A program made the position numbers and the translations under genes. This document shows positions 21,725 through 33,204 of a DNA stretch of 64,000 bases, one piece after another. Position 1 is the first letter of the stretch; the number at the start of each line of letters is the position of its first letter. The DNA comes from Muntiacus reevesi (Eukaryota > Chordata > Mammalia > Artiodactyla > Cervidae), in NCBI RefSeq assembly GCF_963930625.1, contig NC_089259.1, forward strand, positions 14,013,559 through 14,077,558. Reading direction: 5' to 3'. The notes below the pieces were generated by a model. It had not been told where the DNA came from, did no database searches, and was given only the letters and a program-made list of their open reading frames with translations.

Positions 21725-21960
21725 AATTACACCTTTTTCTCAGTTCCTCAAATACGCTTTGTGCCTCTCCTTAGTACATGCGATTCTCTACTCCTGGAAC
21801 CCTCTTTCTTGTTCCATCTAAGCAAGTCCTTTAGATCTCTGCTGGAAAATGTCAATTCCCTGATGCCCGAGACTAGAGCGGGGCTCCTTTCTTATCCTGA
21901 GTCCACTCTACCATGCCTTCGTAGGCTTTATGAATCTATAGCTGTGTGGGTTTGGGCTTC
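21725..21960 (+). mobile_element. L2 LINE 3' fragment
   Basis: The order ttctcagttcctcaaatacg, ctactcctggaaccctcttt and gtcctttagatctctgctgg follows the L2 3' region. Confidence 0.6.
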
Positions 21961-21999
21961 ACGTCTGTCTCCCTGTCATCTTTCGGAAATTTTGACTGT

Positions 22000-22380
22000 G
22001 TGCATGTCAGCCAGAGACCACATCTTCCAACTCCCTTGCAGCTAGATGTGACCATATGACCCGAGTGTGGCCAATGGGCTGTGTTCAGCCTCTGAGTGTA
22101 GCCCCTAGAAGGAATGGAGCACACCTTCCCCATTCTTTTTCCTCCCTCTGGCAAACTGGAAGGCAAACATAATGATGAATGGTCTTTACTGGTGCAGGGA
22201 CGAAAAGGATGGAAGAAGGGCAGGATGAAAGTGGCAAGCTTTGCCCCAGAACCACCAGATCAGCCCTCAGCCAGTGATCAGGATCATTACTTCAGAAACA
22301 CTGAAGTTATTTGCTTGCTTAAGCCACTGTACTGTGTTTCTTTTGAAAGCAGCCTCTATCCAGCAAATGCAGATTTGAAC
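22000..22380 (+). repeat. Unassigned ancient repeat, same family as 59637-60030
   Basis: Begins with actcccttgcagctagatgt and tgaccatatgacccgagtgt and ends near gcttgcttaagccactgtac. The same motif order is present at 59.6-60.0 kb. A common old mammalian element, name not recalled with confidence. Confidence 0.5.
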
Positions 22381-22934
22381 CCAAGGTTCCTTGACCCCAG
22401 GTTGCAAACCTGGAAACACCATCCCGTGATGTTTGCTCACACCATCCACCTCTTCTCTATATACCCCTTACATCGTATATCACAGATCATGTAGTGGAAC
22501 ACTTTGATGAAAGGGTCTCACTCCTTGGATCTGTGTTAGATCTCAGAGTGAATAAAAGATGGTACCCTCCAGGCGTTTGTGTTTTTTTTTTTTTTTTTTT
22601 CCATACTTCTTCCTCTCACTCCATTTTCTTTTTTTTTTTTTTTTTTTTCTCTCACTCCATTTTCATGTTTTTACCTCTGGGAGCTTCTTGTAAAGTCCTC
22701 AGGACCACCTTAATTTCTATTATTATAAATAAGTAATTTGACTCTTCCCATGCCAGGCAGCAGGCTCTTCTCCCATCACAGCCAGGAGAGAGGCATGATC
22801 AAGAGTCTTGACTTCTCTTAGAGGTCAGTATAGCTTAAGGCTGTCTTTCCGTCTGTCAATAATATGAATATTTCAGAAATGATGGCTCAAAGCTAAAGAG
22901 CAGCCCTTGACCTAGGGAAAGACCTGTATAATTT
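22381..22934. other. Unassigned, with two poly(T) tracts
   Basis: Two T runs near 22581-22600 and 22630-22649 are each followed by a ctctcactccattttc copy, a small tandem duplication. Otherwise nothing assigned. Confidence 0.5.
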
Positions 22935-22935
22935 A

Positions 22936-23054
22936 TTTTTGGCCACACTGTTTGGCACACAGGATCTTAGTTCCCTGACCAGGAATCCAACCCATCCGTG
23001 CCCCCTGTGGTGGAAGTGAGGAATCTTAACCACTGGACCCCCAATGAAGTCCCC
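22936..23054 (-). mobile_element. CHR-2-type SINE
   Basis: Antisense, ggccacactgtttggcacac to the reversed head ccaatgaagtcccc. Confidence 0.88.
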
Positions 23055-23344
23055 GCACAATTTTTTAAACTTAATTCCTTCTATATTGCATATAATTTTA
23101 CATCAATATGCATCATATGCTACTATTAATATTTTGGTGCAATGGTCTTTTTTCTTTTCTACCTGGTTTCTCCCTTCCTCTCCCCTTTTTCTTCCTCCCT
23201 TGTAACACCAGCCATTCCTTCACTAGGACACTACACAAAACAGATCACCAACCAAGAACTCATCATCCCATATTTTCCTCAATGCTCGCAGAATCACATA
23301 CAGAGATTTGGAGGGGTTTTGTCATGGGGTAGGGGGAGCTTCTA

Positions 23345-23932
23345 TAAAAATGAGATCATATTATATATAACTTTCCTGCATCTTTCTCTTCTCATTTAAC
23401 AATACCTCATAAAAATCTCTCTAAGTCTATTGCTTTAGATTTAATTTAGTCTTTCTAATGACTGAATGGGGTTTCCCTGGTGGTTCAGATGGTAAAAAAA
23501 AAAAAATCCGTCTGCAATGCAGGAGACCTGGGTTCAATCCCTGGGTCAGGAAGATCCCCTGGAGAAGGGAATGGCAACTCATTCTAGTATTCTTGCCTGG
23601 AGAGTTCCATGGAGAGAGGAGTCTGGCTGGTTATAGTCCATGGGGTTGCAAAGAGTTGGACACAGCTGATGACTAACACTAACTAATGACTGAATAATGA
23701 TTCATGGTGTTGGTATACCATAAGTTATTCAGCCCTGAGCTCTGTTCCCAGCTTTCTGTCGCAAAGGCTGATGCTACATAGCTATGCATGTACACGTATT
23801 TTTATAAGCTAGTGATTTTTTCTCTATAGGATAGATTCCCAGGTGTGGGCTTGATGGGTCAAAATGCATATGAATTTTTAACTTTAATAAATACTGGCGA
23901 TTGATACCTTCCTTAGAGCCAACATTCTCGGT
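23345..23932 (-). mobile_element. Old L1, antisense, split by Bov-tA
   Basis: Left part: catctttctcttctcattta. Right part: ataccataagttattcagcc and cttgatgggtcaaaatgcat. Both fit the antisense ORF2-3' region of an L1M element. ORF destroyed. Confidence 0.6.
23468..23682 (+). mobile_element. Bov-tA SINE with target duplication
   Basis: Full sense copy with an A run expanded in the tRNA head (ggtaaaaaaaaaaaatccg). Flanked by ctaatgactgaat at 23455-23467 and 23683-23695 (13 bp, perfect). Confidence 0.95.
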
Positions 23933-23954
23933 TGTTTTTTTTTCTTTTTTTTTT

Positions 23955-24066
23955 TTGCCTCACCAGGTGACTTGCAGAATCTTAATTCTCTGACCAGGGA
24001 TCTACCCCCTTTGGCTCTTGGCAGTGAGAGCATGGAATCCTAACCATTGGACCACCAGGGAATTCT
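23955..24066 (-). mobile_element. CHR-2-type SINE
   Basis: Antisense, after a T-rich tract; ctgaccagggatctaccccc to ccattggaccaccagggaat. Confidence 0.88.
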
Positions 24067-24178
24067 CAGGACCCATCTTTTTTCCCCTTTGCTCCCTATA
24101 ACTCTCCTCTTTCCCAACTTCCTACTACGTCATTTCTCTCTTATTTTCTAAAATTAAAAGGCCAAAATGTTCATTTTA

Positions 24179-24395
24179 TGGCTTCCCAGGTGGCTCAGTT
24201 GTCAAGAATCTGCCCGCCAATACAGGAGAGACAAGAAACATGGGTTTGATCCCTGGGTTGGGAAGATCCCCTGGAGGAGGAAATGGCAACCCACTCCAGT
24301 GTTCTTGCCTAGGAAATCCTGTGGACAGAGGAGACTGGTGGGCTACAGTTCATGGGGTCACAAAGAGTCAGATACAATTGAGCACACATGTACGG
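24179..24395 (+). mobile_element. Bov-tA SINE with target duplication
   Basis: Sense copy flanked by atgttcatttta at 24167-24178 and 24396-24407 (12 bp, perfect). Confidence 0.95.
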
Positions 24396-24493
24396 ATGTT
24401 CATTTTAGGTCTAACATGCTAAAATGTCAGTTATTTGTACTTAGCTGTGAAAATAAAATAAATAGTTCAAAACTGGGGGAGAAAATCATAGTC

Positions 24494-24786
24494 TTTTTTT
24501 TTTTCATTTATTTTTATTAGTTGGAGGCTAATCACTTTACAATACCGCAGTGGGTCTTGTCATACATTGACATGAATCAGCCATGGATTTACATGTATTC
24601 CCCATCCCGATCCCCCCTCCCACCTCCCTCTCCACCCAATTCCTCTGGGTCCTCCCAGTGCACCAGTCCCAAGCACTTGTCTCATGCATCCAACCTGGGC
24701 TGGTGATCTGTTTCACTATAGATAATATACATGTTTCGATGCTGTTCTCTCGAAACATCCCACCCTCGCCTTCTCCCACAGAGAGA
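24494..24786 (-). mobile_element. Ruminant L1 3' UTR, 5'-truncated
   Basis: Poly(T), then tagttggaggctaatcactt and the same 3' UTR as the L1 at 16.9 kb. About 290 bases, no ORF2. Confidence 0.92.
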
Positions 24787-24898
24787 AGCTTCATGAGAAA
24801 GAAGCCCTATTCTACAAGGGACCAAATGATTAAGAGTGTGACTATCGGTATATAACATACTTGTTTTTCCTATTTCTATATTTAATCAAGATCAATCA

Positions 24899-25412
24899 GT
24901 CAGTCAGTTCAGTCGCTCAGTCATGCCCAACTCTTTGAGACTCCATGGACCGCAGCACACCAGGCTTCCCTGTCCATCACCAACACCAGCTTGCTCAAAC
25001 TCATGTCCATCGAGTCAGTGATGCCATCCAACTATCTCATCCTCTGTTGTCCCCTTCTCGTCCTGCCTTCAGTCTTTCCCAGCATCAGGGTCTTTCCCCT
25101 GATGAGTCAGTTCTTCGCATCAGGTGGCCAAAGTATTGGAGTTTCAGCTTCAGCATCAGTCCTTCCGATGAACACCCAGGACTGATCTCCTTTAGGATGG
25201 ACTGGTTGGATCTCCTTGCAGTCCAAGGGACTCCCAAGAGTCTTCTCCAACACCACAGTTCAAAAGCATCAATTCTTCGGTGCTCAGCTTTATAGTCCAA
25301 CTCCCACATCCATACATGACCACTGGATAAACCATAGCCTTGACTAGACGGACCTTTGTTGGCAAAGTAATGTCTCTGCTTTTTTTTTTTTTTTTGTCTC
25401 TGCTTTTTAATA
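24899..25412 (-). mobile_element. BovB LINE 3' end, antisense
   Basis: Runs from the 3' tail (cagtcagttcagtcgctcag) to gtaatgtctctgcttttt. The 5' edge holds a T-rich tandem repeat of gtctctgctttt. The ORF portion is interrupted. Confidence 0.92.
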
Positions 25413-25579
25413 GGTAATATTTTTAATCAAGACACATGTTCACAAACACCAGGCGTGGTGGCAACTGAATATTGTCAGTAGTAAATTTCTCGGTCCCCTG
25501 TCAGTTTTTTCTAGGTGTCTCATTATATGGAATACTGCTTTCCTGAGGCATACTCTGCCCCCCAAACCCCACTCCCAAG

Positions 25580-25724
25580 ACCATTTATTCACTTGACAAA
25601 TATTGATGGAGTGACTCCACTATGCTAGGCACTATTCTAGATGGTGAACACACAGTAGTAAAAAAGATGGAGGAGAAGCCACTCTAGCTCTAGGGGAAGA
25701 TGTTAACAACTAATTACACGTGTA
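25580..25724 (+). repeat. Unassigned ancient repeat
   Basis: cactatgctaggcactattc followed by tagatggtgaacacacagta fits the attgagcacctactatgtgc-type mammalian repeat. Confidence 0.4.
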
Positions 25725-26235
25725 TTTGGATAATTTTTTTATTGTGATTAAAATACATATAATGTAAAACTTGTTGAAGCCATTGCCTTTTGTGTCTTAA
25801 TGAAGCAGCCTGTATCCAAGGGTGTAGAGTTAACCATTTCTAAGTATACGATTTAGTGGTATTATGTACATCCACGTTGTGGTTTAATCATCAACAATAT
25901 CCATCTTCATAACTCTTTTATCTTGCAGAACTGCAAATCCATACCCATTAAACGACTTTCCACTCCCTTCCCCCCTAACCCCTGGAAACCACCACTCTGC
26001 TGTCTGTTTCTATGAATTTGACAACACTCAAATTCAAACTCTGTAAGTGAAATGGTGCAGTATGTGTTTTTATGAGTGACATTTGACTGATCATAATGTC
26101 CTCAGGCTCCATCCATGTTGTAGTGTGTAATAGAATTTTCTTCCTTCGGAAGGCCGGACAATACCTTATTGCATGTGTAAATATTTTATTTATTCCCCAG
26201 TGGACACTTGGGCTGCTTCCACCTTTGGGATAATA
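25725..26235 (-). mobile_element. Old L1, antisense 3' region
   Basis: Series of L1 motifs: gtggtattatgtacatccac, aactgcaaatccatacccat, tgtcctcaggctccatccat and tggacacttgggctgcttcc. Decayed. Confidence 0.65.
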
Positions 26236-26673
26236 TTTTTAAATTTGTTTCCCTTGACTTTTTGACTTTTTTTAAAAAGAAATTTAAGCTCCCACACTAG
26301 ACTTACAGAGCCAGTAAGAACTGGCAAGTCATATCTCCCACGTAACTTTCACTACACATTCCCAAAGAGTAAATATATGTTTGGAGTACTGTTTTTTAAA
26401 TATTTACCAATGCTTTCTCTCTCTAGTGATTTCTTTGCTTCTTCTTGCTTTCTCCCTTTGAAAAGGTCAGGCTGTTTTCATTGCCCCTGGACACCAAACT
26501 TTCCAAAGCTCTCTCTGACTGCTGCTGTTCAACAGCCGAGGGGCCTAAGGCAACAGAACCAGGCAGGACTCTGGGTGTATCAGCAGAGAGCTTCAGGGAC
26601 AGATGACACTAAAGGCAAAATGATCACCCTCAGCACCTCCTTTCCCCACTTCCTGTCTCCAAGTACAGGCCTT
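26236..26673. other. No recognised feature
   Basis: An open sense frame of about 113 codons (26377-26718) ends inside the following SINE and has no domain. Not treated as a gene. Confidence 0.45.
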
Positions 26674-26877
26674 GCGTGTGCTCAGGCGTGTTGGACTCTT
26701 TGTGACCCCATGGACTGAAGCCCACCAGGCTCCTCTGTCCATGGGATTCTCCAGGCAAGAATACTAGAGTGGGTTGCCATTTCCTTCTCCAGGGGATCTT
26801 CCCAACCCGGTGATCATACTCACAGCTCCTGCATTGCAGGCAGATTCTTTACTGCTGAGCCAGCAAGGAAGCCCTAT
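26674..26877 (-). mobile_element. Bov-tA SINE
   Basis: Antisense copy, with aggcctt at 26667-26673 and 26878-26884 as a short target duplication. Confidence 0.93.
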
Positions 26878-27044
26878 AGGCCTTTAGCCCTTCAAAACTA
26901 CTGAAACTTTGGGGACCCCCAAGTTGACTGAAACTATTTCTACCACCATGGTTGAACGGGATTTTGAAATATAAATTAAGTCATATATCTGGCTCAGCTG
27001 AGCCATGGACTATCTTTACACCTATACACAATGAATGATTTATT

Positions 27045-27243
27045 TTTTTAAATTGACTTATTTTTACAATTTTGGCTGCACTGGTTCTTTGTTTCAGCAT
27101 GCAGGACTTTTCCTCTAGTCGCAGCGCACAGAGGCTTCTCTAGTTGCGCCTTGTGGGCCCTTAGTTCCCAGACCAGGGATCAAACCCAAGTCCCCTGCAT
27201 TGTAAGGTGGGTTTTTAACCCCTGGACCACGGAGGAAGTCCCC
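27045..27243 (-). mobile_element. CHR-2-type SINE, long form
   Basis: Antisense with the full body (gcgccttgtgggcccttagt) and head (ccacggaggaagtcccca). Confidence 0.88.
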
Positions 27244-28439
27244 ACAATGGAAGATTTAATTACAACGGTATCACATGCTAGGAAAGAAGGACTGGGTTCT
27301 TTGAGCACCTATAACAGGGGCCTCATCTGAATGAGGGAAAAGGCATGGCTGGTGATCAAGTTAGGTTTCCTTGAAGTTTAGCTGAGAGCTCAAGAATGAA
27401 TAGGAAGTATTTAAAGAGGATGTGAAAAAAAATTTTTTAATAAATTAAACAAATTAAGTGGACATGGGTCAAGCACTTCTTATCTTCAATCCTGCTAGAC
27501 CCCATAGTCCCATGTTCTCTGCCTAGGAAAAAAAAAATCCCACCATTGCTTTGTTACCAGGAAAATTTGTCCAGCACATCACCTTGCAGTAACTCTAGTT
27601 TCCCAATTCTTATTATTAATAGTACTGTTGAAATGCCCAAAGCTCCTTGTGGATGTTATCATTTTCCAGGAGTTTTAATTCAAGAATTCTCTAGATGCTT
27701 TAAGACGCCAGCTTGGTCTTTGCAGCATATCTGCTAAACATCTGGGCATTCTTTATATAATACAGACCTATCAGTTCACATATTTTTCACCCTGTGGCAT
27801 TCATATTCAATATGAACACTCCTCTATTCTTTATCATACAAAGCCATCATGTTGAAAAGCAAATAAAGGAAAAATATTTTTCCCACATCATTAATTGCTC
27901 CATTTTGAAGCAGACACAAACACTTTTCCTGTTTGGCTTTGAAACAGCTACTATGGCTGCCAGCTGGGACTCCTGGAGGCTTTAAGAATGTTAATCACTA
28001 GAATAATCTTTGTTTTTTTTAAAGAAAATAAGACTGAATTAAAGGCACACTCAGATATTTTCCCCCCTGGTTAGAGTAGACACAAAATGTGGGTAATTAA
28101 TTTCTCAGTACCAGTGATTTTTTTAAGTTACTATTAATATAATTTTAATATTTTTTTTAAATATCAGCAAATTATAATTTAACTATTTAGCCTAAATCTA
28201 TTTTCTGAGCTTCAGGCTCATTTCCAATTACCTACACTATCTCCCCTTAGATATCTCCTGAGCATCTAAAAGGAGAAAAAGAAATTTCTGGACTCACAAT
28301 ACTTCTGACACAAAAGTCTAAGTTCTTTTCCCACGCCAATTTTCCAGTTCTCTGTAGACGTGAACTAGGTATCCTGCAATTTTCATTTCAACTCTGACAC
28401 TCTACCTGAAGTTAGCATCAGATGCCACAAGTTAAGGGT
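27244..28439. other. AT-rich single-copy-looking sequence
   Basis: About 1.2 kb with no repeat I can name and no coding evidence. One of the longest repeat-poor stretches in the window. Confidence 0.5.
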
Positions 28440-28780
28440 TCAGTCCCCGACTCAGACAGCAGTCACAAGGCCCAGGTTACCTCCTGTTGTTCTTCCGACC
28501 AATCAGCTAGAAGTTAGGTTCTCAGGACCCTCTTTGAGGTGTATAACTTGGTAGAATGGCTCACAGAACTCAGGGAAACATTTTGCTTACTGTTACTGGC
28601 TTATTGTGAAGGATGCAACTCAGGAACAGTCGAATGGAAGAGGTGCAGAAGGCAAGGGGAGGAGCGAGGGGTGTGGGCAGCGTCCATGCCCTTTCTGGGT
28701 GTGCCACTCTCCCTGTGAAACTTACCAGAGAGGGGACCCCTTTAGGACCCGAGAGTGGGCGCTTGTCTAACACTCAGAAG
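28440..28780 (-). repeat. LTR-like old repeat, unassigned
   Basis: cttggtagaatggctcacag followed by aactcagggaaacattttgc is a recurrent motif of an old mammalian LTR-type repeat. Name uncertain. Confidence 0.4.
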
Positions 28781-28786
28781 TGAATT

Positions 28787-29210
28787 GTCCAAGGAGACAC
28801 ACGTACTGACCTGACAAAGCCCACGACTTTATTGGAAAGGGGCACCCAGGTGGAGAAGAGCAGGCTGAGGGAACCCAGGAGAACTGCTCTGCCGTGGGGC
28901 TCACAGCCTCAGGTTTTATGGCAATGGCACCAGATTTCCTGTCTTTGGCCAACCATCTTGCTAGTTGCCTGTATGTGGTCGGACTCAGGTCCTTCCTGGT
29001 GGCGCAAACATCTGTCAGCCAAGGTGAGTTCCAGCGTGAGGGTTTCTGGAAGGCTGGCAGGACACATTATGGGCTCATGTCTCCTCTCTCCCTTTTGGCC
29101 CTCCCGAATTCTCCCTCCCTTTGTGAGTCAAGTCATGCAAGCTGTTATATGGTGCTTGGCCAAGGCGGACAGTTTCTGTCAATGGTTCCCTAACAAAACT
29201 GCATCTCAGA
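28787..29210 (-). mobile_element. Ruminant ERV LTR, antisense
   Basis: Read on the minus strand it has a TATA-like cataaaa (complement of 28912-28920) and an AATAAA signal (complement of 28828-28833) about 85 bases downstream. It ends in CA at 28787. This spacing is characteristic of U3-R-U5. No flanking gag, pol or env is visible, so it is solo or part of a decayed cluster. Confidence 0.6.
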
Positions 29211-30855
29211 TGAGACTTGAACTCAGTTGCACCTCAGATGGGACGCAAACCCACCATCTCCCCACAGAAACGACATGAGTTATTGAAGCTCAGGTTCTTT
29301 ATGTCTCTGTGCAGAAAGTATAAATTGAGAGACAAAGTGATAGGTAAGAAGAGTATTTATTTAGAGAGATACACATCCTATAGGAGGACCTATAGGCGGT
29401 CCAGATCAGAAAGTGAGAGCAACCTTGAGAAAAACACACTCCACAGAGTGTGGGCCGTCTCTGAAGGCAAAAAAGGCCCCACAGTATAGAGGTGATTAGT
29501 TTTCATAGGCTGGGCAATTTCATAGGCTAACAAGTGCAAGGATTATTCAAACTATTTTGGGGGCAGGGGTAGAGATTTCCTGGAATTGGCCACCACCCAC
29601 TTTTTGGCCTTCATGGTCAATGTCAAGAACTGTCATGGTGCTGGTGGGTAGTATTTAGCATAAGCTAATATATTACATTTAGCATAAGCTAATTATATGA
29701 CCTGCCTCTTGAGAAACCTATATGAAGGTCAGGAAGCAACAGGTAGAACTGGACATGGAACAACAGACTGGTTCCAAATAGGAAAAGAAGTACATCAAGG
29801 CTGTATATTGTCACCCTGTTTATTTAACTTATATCCATCTTGTTTATTTAACTTATATGCAGAGTACATCATGAGAAACACTCGGTTGGAAGAAGCACAA
29901 GCTGGAATCAAGACTGCCGGGAGAAATATCAATAACCTCAGATATGCAGATGACAACACCCTTCTGGCAGAAAGTGAAGAGGAACTAAAAAGCCTCTTGA
30001 TGAAAGTGAAAGAGGAGAGTGAAAAAGTTGACTGAAAGTTCAACATTCAGAAAATTAAGATCATGGCATCTGGTCCCATCACTTCATGGGAAATATATGG
30101 GAAACAGTGGAAGCAGTGTCAGACTTTATTTTTGGGGGCTCCAAAATCACTGCAGGTGGTGACTGCAGCCATGAAATTAAAAGACGCTTACTCCTTGGAA
30201 GGAAAGTTATGACCAACCTAGACAGCATATTTAAAAGCATAGACATTACTTTGCCAACAAAGGTCTGTCTAGTCAAGGCTATGGTTTTTCCAGTGGTCAT
30301 GTATGGATGTGAGAGTTGGACTGTGAAGAGAGCTGAGCACCGAAAAATTGATGCTTTTGAACTGTAGTGTTGGAGAAGACTCTTGAGAACCCCTTGGAGT
30401 GTAAGGAGATCCAACCAGTCCATCCTAAAGGAGATAAATCCTGGGTGTTCATTGGAAGGACTGATGCTGAAGCTGAAACTCCAATACTTTGGCCACCTGA
30501 TGCGAAGATCTGACTCATTGGAAAAGACCCTGATGCTGGGAGGGATTGGGGGCAGGAGGAGAAGGGAGGACAGAGGATGAGATGGCTGGATGGCATCACT
30601 GACTCGATGGGCATGAATCTGAGTAAACTCCGGGAGTTTGTGATGGACAGGGAGGCCTGGCGTGCTGCGATTCATGGGATCGCAAAGAGTCGGACACAAC
30701 TGAGCAACTGAACTGAACTGAATATATTACAATGAGTGTATAATGAGGTTCAAAGTCTACTGGAAGTCGAATCTTGTGCCATCTTGGACCTAGTTAGTTC
30801 TAACCAGTTTCTGTTACATCCTCAAAGGCTGTCGTTCTTTTAATGGTTGTGCCTA
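29211..30855 (-). mobile_element. Second ERV LTR-like element, split by BovB
   Basis: Antisense LTR with AATAAA at the complement of 29356-29361, followed (minus strand) by a ctcttcttacctatcacttt U5-like segment. The part from 30721 to 30855 (gttcaaagtctactggaagt) belongs to the same LTR. BovB separates the two parts. Confidence 0.55.
29694..30720 (+). mobile_element. BovB LINE, RT domain to 3' end
   Basis: Sense copy, 5'-truncated within the reverse transcriptase. The partial ORF (29697-30035) carries the catalytic YADD (NLRYADDNTLLAE) of RTE-type RT, then a stop in the gttgactgaaagttc region. A 20-base tandem duplication around tgtttatttaacttatat (29819-29858) adds residues. The 11-mer aatatattaca flanks the insert region (29667-29677 and 30721-30731). 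Confidence 0.93.
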
Positions 30856-30924
30856 AAAAACATCTACTTCTGCTTTATTGACTACACCAAAGCCTTTGAC
30901 TCTGTGGATCACAACAAACTGTGG

Positions 30925-31458
30925 TTTTGTAGCCACACATTCTGGGAAACAAATTCACTCAGAAGGACAATGCAGATAGTGGAGTGCAGTTTATTATACC
31001 GGCAGGGCCAAGGCAGAGTCTCCTCTTAGCCAAGGACCCTGACCAGTTTTTCCGAAAACCTTATATACCTTAAGTGTACATGCCCAAAGCCACCTCCCCA
31101 AATTCCCTGGAACTAGTCTGAGCAAAGGAAAAGAAAGATACAATCAAAGTTAACCCATGATTCATATGCCTTAAGCCTAGGTAGTTAACAGTGGACAATT
31201 ATCAATAAGCCTGTGGTCATACCCCAGTAAGCATAATAGAATTTATGATTCTATTCAGTTACACACATAATTAGGGTATTCTTTTAGGCAACAGAGAGCC
31301 TAGGTACGAGCCCTGGGGCTCTTCCATCCGGGGGTCCTGGTTTTCCAGTTGGTATGTCCTTTCCATAAATACTGGGCATATAGCTCAAAGGACACAGTCC
31401 GGCCCGAGATGGAGTCCTGCTTTCAAGATGGAGCCTGTTCGGTCTGTTTCCTCCTTCA
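30925..31458 (-). mobile_element. Solo ERV LTR (ERV1-like) inside BovB
   Basis: 534 bases replacing nothing in the BovB reading. GTGG is duplicated at 30921-30924 and 31459-31462, a 4-bp target duplication as in class I ERVs. On the minus strand there is a tatataagg TATA box (complement of about 31059-31069) and AATAAA (complement of 30990-30995), about 70 bases apart. No internal ERV sequence is present, so it arose by LTR-LTR recombination. Confidence 0.9.
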
Positions 31459-31990
31459 GTGGAAAATTCTTAAAGAGATGGGAATACCAGACCACCTGAC
31501 CTGCCTCCTGAGAAATCTGTATGCAGGTCAAGAAGCAATAGTTAGAACTGGGCGTGGAACAACAGACTGGTTCCAAATTGGGAAAGGAGTATATCGAGGC
31601 TATAGTATATTGTCACCCTGCTTATTTCACTTATATGCAGAGTACATCATGCAAAATGCCACGCTGGATGAAGCACAAGATGGAATCAAGATTGCCAGGA
31701 GAAATATCAATAACCTCAGATATGCAGATGACACCACTCTTATGGCAGAAAGCAGGGAAGAACCAAAGAGCCTCAATGAAAATGAAAGAGGAGAATGAAA
31801 AAGCTGGCTTAAAACTCAACATTCAGAAAACTAAGATCATGGCATCCAGCCCCATCACTTCACGGCAAATAGATGGGGGAACAATGGAAACAGTGAAAGA
31901 CTTTCTTTTCTTGGGCTCCAAAATCACTGCAGATGGTGACTCTGTATTAAAAAACGCTTGCTCCTTGGAAGAAAAACTATGACAAACCTA

Positions 31991-32209
31991 GTAAGCAAGT
32001 TAAGTGTTAGTCACTCAGTCGTGCCCGACTATTTGCAACCCCATGGACTGCAGTCCACCAGGCTCCTCTGTCCATGAGATTTTCCAGGCAAGAATACTGG
32101 AGTGGGTTGCCATTTCCTTCTCCAGGGGATCTTCCCAACCCAGGGATCGAACCCGGGTTTCCTGCACTGCAGGCAGGTTCTTTACCAACTGAGCTACAAG
32201 GGAAGCCCA
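31991..32209 (-). mobile_element. Bov-tA SINE inside BovB
   Basis: Antisense copy between cctag (BovB left) and atagcatatc (BovB right). Confidence 0.93.
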
Positions 32210-32710
32210 ATAGCATATCAAAAAGTAGAGACAGTACTTTGCCAACAAAGGACTGTATACACAAAGCTATGGTTTTTCCAGTAGTCATGTATGGATGTGA
32301 GAGTTGGACTATAAAGAAAGCTGAGCGCTGAAGAATTGATGCTTTTGAACTATGGTGTTGGAGAAGACTTGAGAGTCCCTTGGACTGCAAGCAGATCCAA
32401 CCAGTCCATCCTAAAGGAGATCAGTCCTGAATATTCATTGGAAGGACTGACGCTGAAGCTGAAACTCCAATATTTTGACTACCTGATGTGAAGAACTGAC
32501 TCCTTGGAAAAGACCCTGATGCTGGGAAAGATTGAAGGCAAGAGGAGAAGGGTATGACAGAGGATGAGATGGTTGGATGGCATCACCAACTCAATGGACA
32601 TGAGTTTGAGCAAGCTCTGGGAGTTGGTGATGGACTGGGAAGCCTGCCTTGCTGCGGTTCATGGTGTCACATAGAGTTGGACACGACTGAGTGACTGAAC
32701 TGAACTGATC

Positions 32711-33110
32711 TTGTCCCCTTCCCTCCTGCCTCACCAACACCTCCATGTATTCACCAACTTAGAAGCTCTCTAAACCCTGTTGTTTAGGGGTTTTTATTAA
32801 GGCTTCATTACATAGGCATGACTGATTAACTAATTGGCCATTGATGATTAAGTCAGTCTCCAGCCCCACACCCCTCCCCAGAGACAGGTGGGGAGCTGAA
32901 AGTTCCAATTTTGTTCACAAGGTTAGTTCCTCTGGCAGCCACCCCAATCCTCCAAGAATCACGGCATTAGCATAAATGCAAGTGAGGCAGAAGGACTGAC
33001 TGTGAATTGAAAGGAAGTTACGAAGATTTTAGAAGTTCTGTGCCAAGAACAGGGAGCAGAGACCAAACACGCAGTTCTTATTTTGTCACAGCATCTCAAT
33101 GTAACCGTGT
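32711..33110 (-). repeat. Unassigned old mammalian repeat
   Basis: cttcattacataggcatgac followed by tgattaactaattggccatt and agctgaaagttccaattttg is a recurrent mammalian motif series. Name not recalled. Confidence 0.45.
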
Positions 33111-33204
33111 CTAAACCTGAGACCTTGATCTTGCCCCATAAATTAATAAATATTTTTAATATCCCCCACGTACATACCTTATCCTTCCTTCCTGCCCAGT
33201 ATGC

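Larger units (their letters stand above)
30856..32708 (+). mobile_element. BovB LINE, split by a solo LTR and a Bov-tA
   Basis: BovB begins at aacatctacttctgctttat, stops at 30924 and resumes at 31459 (gtggaaaattcttaaagaga). It stops again near 31991 and resumes at about 32210 to the 3' tail. The RT part has YADDTTLMAES. Net BovB is about 1.1 kb; reading frames are broken by stops and indels. Confidence 0.93.

Noticed and set aside
30079..30699. Antisense open frame of 206 codons
   Set aside because: Lies entirely on the non-coding strand of a BovB copy; the same antisense frame appears at 42551-43132 and is a compositional property of BovB.
29694..32708. A single tandemly duplicated BovB
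   Set aside because: The two copies start at different BovB positions and an LTR remnant lies between them, so they are independent insertions.
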